Source of the DNA: Kitasatospora sp. A2-31
GTDB taxonomy: Bacteria > Actinomycetota > Actinomycetes > Streptomycetales > Streptomycetaceae
Assembly: GCF_022288725.1 (NCBI RefSeq)
Contig: NZ_JAKNTA010000011.1
Span: 1-64,000 of the forward strand
Direction of reading: 5' to 3'
Length of the DNA: 64,000 nucleotides
The notes under the pieces: generated by a model
What the model was told of the DNA's origin: nothing
Database searches by the model: none
Seen by the model: only the letters and a program-made list of their open reading frames with translations
In this document: in pieces, positions 19,645-26,423 of the stretch
Numbering within the stretch: position 1 is the first letter of the stretch
Layout of the letters: the number at the start of each line of letters is the position of its first letter
Position numbers and translations under genes: made by a program

Positions 19645-20667
19645 TCACGCGGTGCGGGGAGCCGCGGGCACCTGCTGGGTGATGCAGTGGACACCGCCGC
19701 CGCCGTAGGCGATCACCCGGGAGCGGACGCCGACCACCTTGCGGCCGGGCAGCGCGGCCGCGATCACGGCCAGCGCCCCCTGGTCCGCCTCCGGGACGCC
19801 CGCGACCGGGACGACCACGCCGCCGTTGGCGATGTAGAAGTTGAGGTAGCCGACCTCGGTCTCCTTGCCGTCGACCTCGACGAAGGCGCTCTGCGTCAGT
19901 TCGACGATCTCCAGCTTCCGACCCCTGGCGTCCACGGCGGCCTCCAGGACGGCGCGGTTCTCCAGCATCCGGAAGTGGTCCGGGTGGCCGGGGTCGCTCG
20001 GCAGCTGGACGAGGACCTTGCCCGGCGCCACGAACGCGCAGACGCCGTCGACGTGACCGTCCGTCTCGGTGTCCAGCAGCCCGCCGTACGGGAGCCAGAT
20101 CACCGTGGTGACACCGAGCTTCTCGATGAGCTCGGCCTCGATCTCGGCCTTGGTCATGCCCGGGTTGCGGTTGGGGTGCAGCAGGCACTGCTCGGTGGTG
20201 ATCAGCGTCCCCTCGCCGTCGACGGTGACGGCGCCGCCCTCCAGGATCATCCGGGAGTCGATGCGCTCGACGCCCATGCGCTCCAGCAGGGCGCCGGCGA
20301 TCCGGTCGTCGGCGTCGAACGGGTGGTGCTTGCGCCCCCAGGCGTTGAAGCGGAAGTCCACGCCGGCCCGGCGGCCGTCCTCGTCGAGCACGAAGATCGG
20401 GCCGGAGTCGCGGAACCAGGAGTCGTCGATGGGCAGTTCCACCACCTCGACGCCGTCCCCGCACAGTGCGCGGGCCTCGTCGCCCTGCCCGGGGCGGACG
20501 ACCATCGTGACCGGCTCGAACGCGGCGATCGCCCGGGCGACCCCGGCGTACTCGCGCTTGGCCTCGTCGTAGGTCGCACCCCAGAGGTCGGCCCTGGTGG
20601 GCCAGGCCATCAGGCAGCCCTCGTGCTCGGTCCACTCGGCGGGCATGCGGTGACCACGGGTACTCAC
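19645..20667 (-). CDS. Agmatine deiminase-like enzyme, cytoplasmic
   Basis: A 340-residue member of the agmatine deiminase / PAD_porph family (guanidine-modifying fold), without a signal peptide. Catalytic landmarks are MAWPTRADLWG at the start, the Asp of DDSWFRDSGPIFV, EGGAVTVDGEGTLITTEQCL, the His of TDGHVDGVCAF, and the nucleophilic Cys328 in GGGGVHCITQQ. Agmatine deiminase makes N-carbamoylputrescine and ammonia. Of the four intact paralogues here, this one is closest to canonical AguA in length and motifs, but no AguB amidase is nearby. GTG 20667 was chosen over the upstream ATG because GAAGAG precedes it and homologues start there. It lies between the exported paralogue (20724) and the importer genes, probably in one operon. 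Confidence 0.88.
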   Translation of the reverse strand: MSTRGHRMPAEWTEHEGCLMAWPTRADLWGATYDEAKREYAGVARAIAAFEPVTMVVRPGQGDEARALCGDGVEVVELPIDDSWFRDSGPIFVLDEDGRRAGVDFRFNAWGRKHHPFDADDRIAGALLERMGVERIDSRMILEGGAVTVDGEGTLITTEQCLLHPNRNPGMTKAEIEAELIEKLGVTTVIWLPYGGLLDTETDGHVDGVCAFVAPGKVLVQLPSDPGHPDHFRMLENRAVLEAAVDARGRKLEIVELTQSAFVEVDGKETEVGYLNFYIANGGVVVPVAGVPEADQGALAVIAAALPGRKVVGVRSRVIAYGGGGVHCITQQVPAAPRTA

Positions 20668-20723
20668 GGTGGGACTCTTCTCTGTGCGATCGGTCGATGG
20701 GGGTCGCAAGGGGCGGGGGCGCG

Positions 20724-21884
20724 CTACGGGACGGCGGGCTGCGACTGCGTGGCGCAGTGGATGCCCCCGCCGCCGCTCGCGATGGAGTCGATGCCGACCT
20801 GGACGATCCGGCGGTCCGGATGGGCGGCCTGGAGGACGGCGCGGGCGACGCCGTCCGCGTAGCCGTCACCGAACTGCGGTGCGATGACCGCGCCGTTGAC
20901 GGTGTAGTAGTTGGTGTAGCTGGAGAGGAAGTCCTTGCCGCGGCCGCGGATCCGGGTGCGGTCCGGGCCGGGCAGTTCGGTGACGTGCAGGCGGCGGCCG
21001 TGTGCGTCGGTGGCGCTGCTCAGCACCCGCTTCGTCTCGTTGTAGACCGCGACCCAACGGGCGTCGACGCCGGGCCCGGGCTGGTCCAGGATCACCTTGC
21101 CCGGGGCGGTGAAGCGGGCCAGGCAGTCGATGTGGCAGTCGGTGATGTCCTGACCGGCCAGTCCGGGGACCCAGACGACCTTGTCGATCCCCAGCGAGGT
21201 CTTGAGTGCCTCCTCCACCTGGTCCTGCGACATGCCCGGGTTCCGGTTGGGGTTCACCAGCGAGCTGACGGTGGCCAGGAGGGTGCCCTCGCCGTCGGTC
21301 TCCAGGGAGCCGCCCTCGCCGACGAAGGGCGCCCGGATCCGCTCGACGCCGTACTCGGCGAGCAGGGCGGTGGCGGCCACGGCGTCGTTGGCGAACGGCT
21401 GGTAGTAGGACGTACCGGTCTTCCCCCAGCCGTTGAAGTTGGTGTCGACGCCGGCGACGGCACCGGGCGCGACCACGAAGGTGGGACCGAAGTCGCGGAT
21501 CCAGAGGTCGTCATTGGCGATCTCCAGAACGTCGATGGCGTAGTAGGCGCCGGAACCGCAGTAGTAGCGCGCGTCGGCGGCCTGCCCGGGGCGGGCGAGG
21601 ACGACGACCGGTTCGAAGCGGGAGATCTCGTGGGCGACCTTGGCGATGTCCCGGCGTACGGCGGACAGCTGGTTCTGCCAGATCGAGTAAAGCGCCGGCC
21701 ACGCCATGAAGGTGCGGGTGTGCCGGTCACTCTCCGCCGGCATCCTCAGCACGGCGCCGGCCGGTGTCGTGGCGGCCTTGGCGGTCGCGGGGAGGGCCAC
21801 GCCCAGCGCTGCCAGCGGGACGGCGGCCGCGCCGAACTTCAGCAGGCTGCGGCGCGTGGGGGCAGGGGTGTGAGGGGTGTTCAT
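20724..21884 (-). CDS. Tat-exported agmatine deiminase family protein
   Basis: A 386-residue deiminase-family protein with a twin-arginine signal: APTRRSLLKFGAAAVPLAAL followed by GVALPATAKA with a likely signal-peptidase site after AKA, so a soluble exported enzyme. The catalytic set is complete: LWIRDFGPTFV, EGGSLETDGEGTLLATVSSL, DCHIDCLARF and GGGGIHCATQ with Cys377. The substrate is unknown; the family covers agmatine and C-terminal peptidyl-arginine deimination. The ATG at 21884 follows AAGGGAG. A TTGACT-N17-CAGGAT promoter overlapped by a TetR-type operator lies 41-69 bp upstream. It begins the deiminase/importer operon and is divergent from a TetR gene. Confidence 0.9.
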   Translation of the reverse strand: MNTPHTPAPTRRSLLKFGAAAVPLAALGVALPATAKAATTPAGAVLRMPAESDRHTRTFMAWPALYSIWQNQLSAVRRDIAKVAHEISRFEPVVVLARPGQAADARYYCGSGAYYAIDVLEIANDDLWIRDFGPTFVVAPGAVAGVDTNFNGWGKTGTSYYQPFANDAVAATALLAEYGVERIRAPFVGEGGSLETDGEGTLLATVSSLVNPNRNPGMSQDQVEEALKTSLGIDKVVWVPGLAGQDITDCHIDCLARFTAPGKVILDQPGPGVDARWVAVYNETKRVLSSATDAHGRRLHVTELPGPDRTRIRGRGKDFLSSYTNYYTVNGAVIAPQFGDGYADGVARAVLQAAHPDRRIVQVGIDSIASGGGGIHCATQSQPAVP

Positions 21885-21924
21885 AGGGCTCCCTTGCATG
21901 GATCGGGAGGTGTGGGGTGCCCAC

Positions 21925-21953
21925 ATCCTGGTCCGAACTGAAAGTTCAGTCAA
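21925..21953 (-). promoter_or_regulatory. Promoter with overlapping TetR-type operator (site 1)
   Basis: On the minus strand TTGACT (complement at 21948-21953) and CAGGAT (complement at 21925-21930) are separated by exactly 17 bp, a good -35/-10 pair for the deiminase gene starting at 21884. The palindrome ACTGAA-AG-TTCAGT (21937-21950; extended frame 21935-21952) overlaps the -35 box and spacer. The same motif recurs at 22084, 25442 and 26250. Binding here would block RNA polymerase, so the site is read as an operator of the flanking TetR proteins. Confidence 0.75.
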
Positions 21954-22083
21954 GACTCGGGCGCGACACTTTCGGCCGCCACACTGAGAAGCCCGAAAAA
22001 TCGACTCAGTCCGTAGACATACCGAATAGCCGCCCCCTGGATCCCAGCCCCGGGCGCCGGCGGCGGAGGCGGCCTGACCCCGA

Positions 22084-22101
22084 ATCCTGAAGATTCAGTC
22101 A
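22084..22101. promoter_or_regulatory. TetR-type operator (site 2)
   Basis: The right arm TTCAGTCA (22094-22101) is perfect and the left arm keeps CTGAA (22087-22091), around a two-base centre GA. The site lies in the same intergenic region as site 1, 46-63 bp upstream of the TetR gene start at 22147, where it could serve autoregulation or, by looping, the divergent promoter. Confidence 0.65.
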
Positions 22102-22146
22102 GCGCTGGAGGCCGCGCAGGCCCGTACGGAGGTAGAGTGAACGCCT

Positions 22147-22740
22147 GTGTCAGACCGTCGAACAGAGATCGTCAAGGCCGCCACCCGCGTCATCGCGCGG
22201 CGCGGCGTCCGCGGACTGAGGGTGGGGGAACTGGCGGCCGAGGCCGGGGTCTCGACCTCGCTGATCTACTACCACTTCTCCGACCGCGCCGGCATCCTCC
22301 GCGAGACCCTGGAGTTCATCGGCGAACGGGCCGACCGCTACACCGCGGAACCCGACCCCGCACAGCCCTCCGGCGACCCCAGGACAGAGCTGGAGCAGAC
22401 CCTGCTCCTGGAACTCCAGGACTCTGCCGAAGTGCGCGAGAACAGCACCGCCTGGGGCGAGTTGAGGGCCAGTGCGGTGTTCGAGTCCGGTCTGCGAGAC
22501 GACCTCGCCCGGGCCACCCACGGCTGGGTGCACGAGATCGCCGACCTGCTCGGCCGGGCGCACCCGGCCGGCACCGCCCCCGCACACGCCGTGGCCGCGG
22601 AACGGCTCACCGCACTCCTGGAGGGGCTCAGCGTGCGCTGGCTGAGCGGCTCGCTCCCTCTCGACCACGCTCGCCACCTGCTCGGCGAGGCGATCGACGC
22701 GGAGACGGCACGCTGCCGGCCGGGACATCCCTGCACCTGA
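22147..22740 (+). CDS. TetR-family regulator of the deiminase operon
   Basis: A 197-residue TetR protein. The N-terminal helix-turn-helix is TRVIARRGVRGLRVGELAAE followed by AGVSTSLIYYHFSDRAGIL. The ligand-binding domain contains LEQTLLLELQD and SVRWLSGSLPLDHAR. It is strongly similar throughout to the second TetR at 25618, which shares RENSTAWGELRASAVF word for word. Start GTG 22147: TAGAGT stands eight bases upstream (22133-22138), a spacing that suggests a leaderless transcript; the GGAGG at 22128 is too far away to be a normal ribosome site. It is divergent from the exported deiminase, with operator copies between them, and most likely represses that operon and perhaps itself. Confidence 0.9.
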   Translation: MSDRRTEIVKAATRVIARRGVRGLRVGELAAEAGVSTSLIYYHFSDRAGILRETLEFIGERADRYTAEPDPAQPSGDPRTELEQTLLLELQDSAEVRENSTAWGELRASAVFESGLRDDLARATHGWVHEIADLLGRAHPAGTAPAHAVAAERLTALLEGLSVRWLSGSLPLDHARHLLGEAIDAETARCRPGHPCT

Positions 22741-22811
22741 CCGGACTCTCAGTCGATGCAGAGCCCCCGACGCACGTCGGCGTGGGCCTGCCCCGGCCCA
22801 CCGACGAGGGC

Positions 22812-22846
22812 GGAGCCCCCGGACCTCGGGAAGGCTCGGGGGCTCC
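22812..22846. terminator. Bidirectional terminator between tetR and deiminase gene
   Basis: Inverted repeat with 10-bp perfect arms GGAGCCCCCG (22812-22821) and CGGGGGCTCC (22837-22846) around a 15-base loop. It lies between the convergent ends of the TetR gene (22740) and the lipoprotein deiminase gene (22879), where it can terminate both. Confidence 0.75.
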
Positions 22847-22878
22847 TGCGCCAGCAGCGCCGGGGGGGGTGACGGGGG

Positions 22879-24102
22879 TCAGGATGCCGGCGTGCCGGGC
22901 TGGTCGTGGGTCGAACAGTGGATCCCGCCGCCACCGGAGGCGATGCCGTCGATCACCACCGGGACGATGTCGCGGCCCGGGAAGTGGTCGCGCAGGATCT
23001 GCTGGGCCTGGTCATCGGCCCTGGCGTCGCCGAAGCGCGGCAGGAACAGGGCCTTGTTGGCGACGTAGAAGTTGATGTACGAGGAGACGAAGGCGTCGCC
23101 GCGCCCGGTGATCCGGCTCGGATCGGGCTGCGGCAGGTCGATCACCTTCAGCGGCCGGCCGTGGGCGTCGGTCGCGTTCTTCAGCACCTCCCGGGCCTGG
23201 GCGGCCGAGCGCGACCAGACGTCGGCGGGCGCCCCGGGGAAGGGCTGGTCCAGCAGGACGACGCCGGGGGCCGCGAAGCGGACCAGGCAGTCCACGTGCG
23301 CGTCGGTGATGTCCTGGTCCCGGACGCCGGCGAACCAGATCACCTTGGTGACGCCGAGCGCCTTCCTCAACTCGGCCTCGATCTCGTCCCGGCTCCGGCC
23401 CGGGTTGCGGCGCTGGTTGACCACCGAGCTCTCGGTGACCATCAGCGTCCCCTCGCCATCGGTCTCGAGGGAGCCGCCCTCCGCGACCAGCGACGTGCGG
23501 ACCCGCTCGACCTCGTACTTCCCGAGGACGGCGGCGGCCAGCGCGGAGTCGTTCCCGTGCTCCTTCTGCTTGTTCCCCCAGCCGTTGAAGTTGAGGTCGA
23601 CGCCCTTGAGCGTGCCGCCGTCCTCGACGAACACGGGCACGGTGTCACGGGCCCACAGGTCGTCGACGGGCAGCGGAACCACCTCGACGTCCTTGCCGCA
23701 GGCGTTCTGCGCCGCGTCCACCTGCGCGGGCCGGGCGAACATCACGACCGGCTCGTACGCCCCGACGGCCCGGGCCAGCCGTGCGATGTCCCCGCGGACC
23801 TCGGGGAGCTGGTCGCCCCAGATGCCGGTGGACGCGGGCCAGGACATGAAGGTCCGGGCGTGGCTCTCCCACTCGGCGCCGAACCTGCGGCCGGGCGGCG
23901 CGCCCGTCCCGCCAGGGGCCGGCCCGGACGCGCCCGGTGCGGACGGCGACGCCGGCCCGGAGGGAAGCCCCTCGTCGGCCCCGTCGGAGGGGGCGCAGGC
24001 CGCGGCGCCGAGGGTGAGCAGGCCGGCGCCGGCCGCGGCGCGCAGCACCGTGCGTCGGGAGGGGGTGGCTCGGGCGGCGGAGAACGAGGAGGGACTGGTC
24101 AC
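22879..24102 (-). CDS. Tat-exported lipoprotein, agmatine deiminase family
   Basis: A 407-residue deiminase-family protein with a Tat lipoprotein signal: ATPSRRTVLRAAAGAGLLTL, then GAAAC with the Cys as lipidation site, followed by a Ser/Pro/Gly-rich tether of about 40 residues before the catalytic domain. The catalytic landmarks are present (LWARDTVPVFV, EGGSLETDGEGTLMVTESSV, DAHVDCLVRF, GGGGIHCSTHDQ with Cys396). WARDTVP departs slightly from the WxRDxGP motif, which may shift substrate choice. The GTG at 24102 has GGAG six bases upstream. It lies 163 bp downstream of the cytoplasmic paralogue at 24266 and is probably cotranscribed with it. Confidence 0.9.
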   Translation of the reverse strand: MTSPSSFSAARATPSRRTVLRAAAGAGLLTLGAAACAPSDGADEGLPSGPASPSAPGASGPAPGGTGAPPGRRFGAEWESHARTFMSWPASTGIWGDQLPEVRGDIARLARAVGAYEPVVMFARPAQVDAAQNACGKDVEVVPLPVDDLWARDTVPVFVEDGGTLKGVDLNFNGWGNKQKEHGNDSALAAAVLGKYEVERVRTSLVAEGGSLETDGEGTLMVTESSVVNQRRNPGRSRDEIEAELRKALGVTKVIWFAGVRDQDITDAHVDCLVRFAAPGVVLLDQPFPGAPADVWSRSAAQAREVLKNATDAHGRPLKVIDLPQPDPSRITGRGDAFVSSYINFYVANKALFLPRFGDARADDQAQQILRDHFPGRDIVPVVIDGIASGGGGIHCSTHDQPGTPAS

Positions 24103-24189
24103 GGAACACTCCGGCTGGACGAGGGTGTGCGGGTTCTGCGGGCGTGGGCCGGTGGCGCCCCCGCCGTGGTCACGGGGGCGGCGAGGGCC

Positions 24190-24221
24190 GGGGAACGGGA
24201 GGGACGGGGAACGGGAGGGAC
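24190..24221. repeat. 16-bp tandem duplication between deiminase genes
   Basis: The unit GGGGAACGGGAGGGAC occurs twice head to tail (24190-24205 and 24206-24221) in the 163-bp gap between two deiminase genes. It is a minor slippage-type repeat, and no promoter is apparent beside it. Confidence 0.6.
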
Positions 24222-24265
24222 GGCCGGTCCGGACCGCAGGCACCGGCCCGGGGCGGTCCCCGGTG

Positions 24266-25375
24266 TCACGGGAGCGGCTCCTGCATCGTGGAGCAGTGGA
24301 TGCCACCGCCTCCGGCCATCAGGCGGTCGACGTCGAGCTGGACGACCTCGCGTCCGGGGAAGGCCTCCGCGAGGGTGCGGCGGGCGGCGTCGTCCCTGAC
24401 CGCGTCGCCGAACTGGGCCGTGATCACAGCGCCGTTGACCACGTGGAAGTTGAGATACGAGTCGACGAACCGCGGATCGCGGGAGCGGACGGTGTCGGGG
24501 CCGTCCACCCGGATCACCCGGAGCCGGCGGCCCCGGGCGTCGGTGGCCCGGGAGAGGATGTCGAACTGCTCGCGGGCGTCGCGGGCCCAGACGTCGTGCC
24601 GGTCGGCCGGGGGCAGCTGCACCATGACCACGCCGGGGCGGACGAAGCGCGAGGTGACGTCGATGTGGTCGTCCGTGACGTCCTTGCCCCTGATGCCGGG
24701 GACCCAGATCATCCTGTCCGCGCCGTACGCGTCGAGGACGGCCTGCTCGATCTCGTCCCGGCTCATCCCCCGGTTGCGGTTCCTGTTGACCAGGCTGCTC
24801 TCGGTGGCCATCAGGGTGCCGTCGCCGTCGGTTTCGACCGAGCCGCCCTCGCCGACGAACTCCGCGCGGGAGAAGGGGAGTCCGAGCATCCCGGCGATGC
24901 CGCGCGCGGCCTCGGCGTCGTCGCGGTGGGTCTGCTTGCCGCCCCAGCCGTTGAAGTTGAGGCCGACCGCGTCGAGTCGCCCGTCGCCGTCCCGCCGGAA
25001 CACCGGGGCGATGTCCCGCATCCACAGGTCGTCGGTGGGGACGTCGTCGGTCACGGTGACCGACGGCCCGCACAGGGAGCGGGCCTGCCGGACGCTGTAG
25101 TCGTCCGGAGCGCACAGGGTGACCGGTTCGAAGCGGGCGATCGTCCGTGCGATCAGCGCGATGTCCTGCTGGACGCCGGCCAGCCGGCGGCCCCAGACGG
25201 ACCTGCGGGAGGGCCAGGACATCCAGGTGCGGGCGTGCGGTGCGTCGTCGCTGTCCACCCACCACTGCGGGAGGTCCCCCTCCGGGTCGCGCCGCGGCGC
25301 GCGCTCCGTCGCGGGCGGCGGGGCGCCGAAGAGGCGGCCGAACAGGGAACGGCTGTCACCGCGGGTGTCGCTCAT
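24266..25375 (-). CDS. Agmatine deiminase family protein, cytoplasmic
   Basis: A 369-residue deiminase-family protein without a signal peptide; the N-terminus MSDTRGDSRSLFGRLFGAPP is basic and short. The catalytic landmarks are complete: MSWPSRRSVWG, LWMRDIAPVF, EGGSVETDGDGTLMATESSL, DDHIDVTSRF and GGGGIHCSTMQ with Cys361. As in the lipoprotein paralogue downstream, the WxRDxGP motif reads WMRDIAP. The ATG at 25375 has GGAG six bases upstream. The promoter TTGACT-N17-CACAGT with an overlapping perfect operator lies 57-85 bp upstream. It leads the second deiminase operon (24266 then 22879). Confidence 0.9.
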   Translation of the reverse strand: MSDTRGDSRSLFGRLFGAPPPATERAPRRDPEGDLPQWWVDSDDAPHARTWMSWPSRRSVWGRRLAGVQQDIALIARTIARFEPVTLCAPDDYSVRQARSLCGPSVTVTDDVPTDDLWMRDIAPVFRRDGDGRLDAVGLNFNGWGGKQTHRDDAEAARGIAGMLGLPFSRAEFVGEGGSVETDGDGTLMATESSLVNRNRNRGMSRDEIEQAVLDAYGADRMIWVPGIRGKDVTDDHIDVTSRFVRPGVVMVQLPPADRHDVWARDAREQFDILSRATDARGRRLRVIRVDGPDTVRSRDPRFVDSYLNFHVVNGAVITAQFGDAVRDDAARRTLAEAFPGREVVQLDVDRLMAGGGGIHCSTMQEPLP

Positions 25376-25431
25376 ACGGATCTCCAGAATCGAGTATCGC
25401 CCACCGGACGGACCGGCGCTCCGCATTCCCC

Positions 25432-25460
25432 ACTGTGGCACTGACTGAATCTTCAGTCAA
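25432..25460 (-). promoter_or_regulatory. Promoter with perfect TetR-type operator (site 3)
   Basis: Minus-strand TTGACT (complement 25455-25460) and CACAGT (complement 25432-25437) are spaced by 17 bp, matching the layout of site 1. The 18-bp perfect palindrome TGACTGAA-TC-TTCAGTCA at 25442-25459 covers the -35 box and the upstream spacer. It is the best copy of the operator and defines the consensus. Confidence 0.8.
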
Positions 25461-25528
25461 ACACTCGGCCAAGGGTGCACCCGAACCGGACGCATGCCCG
25501 GCCACCCCTCCCCGCCGGTATGCGCAAC

Positions 25529-25552
25529 GCCCCGGGCCGGACGGCCCGGGGC
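25529..25552 (-). terminator. Terminator downstream of second tetR
   Basis: Perfect hairpin GCCCCGGGCC-ggac-GGCCCGGGGC, 66 bp past the TetR stop (25618) on the minus strand and ahead of the deiminase promoter at 25460. It separates the TetR transcript from the downstream deiminase operon. Confidence 0.8.
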
Positions 25553-25617
25553 CCGTGACCCACGCCCCACCGGCCTGCCGCCGCGTGGCAGGCCGGCGCG
25601 GGCTCGGCCGCGCCGGA

Positions 25618-26196
25618 TCAGCTCCGCAGACGCGCCAGCTCGCCGTCGATCGCGCTCGCCATCAGCTCACGCGCATGCTCCAGCGGGAGGCTTCCGCTGA
25701 GCCAGCGGACACTCAGCCCCTCCAGCAGCGCCGTCAGCCGCTCCGCGGAGGCGGCGAGGGCGGCGGCCCCGTTCATCGGCCGCACCCGGCCGAGCAGTTC
25801 GGCCACCTCCTGCACCCAGACGAGCGTGGCCCGGGCCAGGTCCTCCCGCAGGTCGGGGTCGAACACCGCGCTCGCCCGCAGCTCACCCCAGGCCGTGCTG
25901 TTCTCCCGCACCTCGGGGGTGTCCTGGAACTCCAGCAGCAGGGTCTGTTCGAGCTCGCCCCGGGCATCCAGCGGCGGCGCGTCCGGCGCACGCTCGGTCG
26001 TGTAGCGCTCGGCCCGGTCGTTGATGAACTCCAGCGTCGAGCGGAGGATCCCCGCGCGGTCCTTGAAGTGGTAGTAGATCAGCGCCGTGGACACCCCGGC
26101 CTCCGCGGCCAGCTCCTCCACGCGCAGCCCTCGGACACCGCGCCGGGCGATCACCCGCGCGGCCGCTTCCAGGATCAAGGTTCGACGGTCAGCCAC
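25618..26196 (-). CDS. Second TetR-family regulator of the deiminase island
   Basis: A 192-residue TetR protein with helix-turn-helix ARVIARRGVRGLRVEELAAE and AGVSTALIYYHFKDRAGIL. It is a close paralogue of the protein at 22147 in both the DNA-binding and the ligand domain (SVRWLSGSLPLEHAR), and the recognition helix region is nearly identical, so both probably read the same operator. The start GTG at 26196 has TAAGGT eight bases upstream, the same geometry as the first TetR gene, again suggesting a leaderless mRNA. An operator-like site lies 54-71 bp upstream. It is transcribed toward the 24266 deiminase gene but separated from it by a terminator. Confidence 0.9.
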   Translation of the reverse strand: MADRRTLILEAAARVIARRGVRGLRVEELAAEAGVSTALIYYHFKDRAGILRSTLEFINDRAERYTTERAPDAPPLDARGELEQTLLLEFQDTPEVRENSTAWGELRASAVFDPDLREDLARATLVWVQEVAELLGRVRPMNGAAALAASAERLTALLEGLSVRWLSGSLPLEHARELMASAIDGELARLRS

Positions 26197-26249
26197 AAGG
26201 GATCACCTTACCCGGCAGGCCGTCCCGGAGGTCCCTGCGAGGGCGATCC

Positions 26250-26267
26250 TGACTGAAACTCCAGTCG
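26250..26267. promoter_or_regulatory. TetR-type operator (site 4, imperfect)
   Basis: TGACTGAA (26250-26257) matches the consensus left arm exactly. The right arm TCCAGTCG (26260-26267) keeps six of eight bases around the AC centre. It lies upstream of the second TetR gene and suggests autoregulation or cross-regulation by the first. Confidence 0.6.
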
Positions 26268-26308
26268 GGGCTATGATCCGGTGCGACTCCGGACGCCGGT
26301 GCACCGGC

Positions 26309-26352
26309 GCGCCCTGCCCGGTGCCCCCGCGCGCCCTGCCCGGTGCCCCCGC
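26309..26352. repeat. 22-bp tandem duplication upstream of kinase gene
   Basis: A 22-bp unit beginning GCGCCCTGCCCGGTGCC occurs twice exactly (26309-26330 and 26331-26352), with the first six bases of a third copy following. It lies 72-115 bp before the kinase start. No function is evident. Confidence 0.6.
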
Positions 26353-26423
26353 GCGCCCGGACCGGCCCGCCACCGCGCCACTGCACGTCTCCGTCCCGAC
26401 CGTTCGACCCGCTGGGAGCCACC

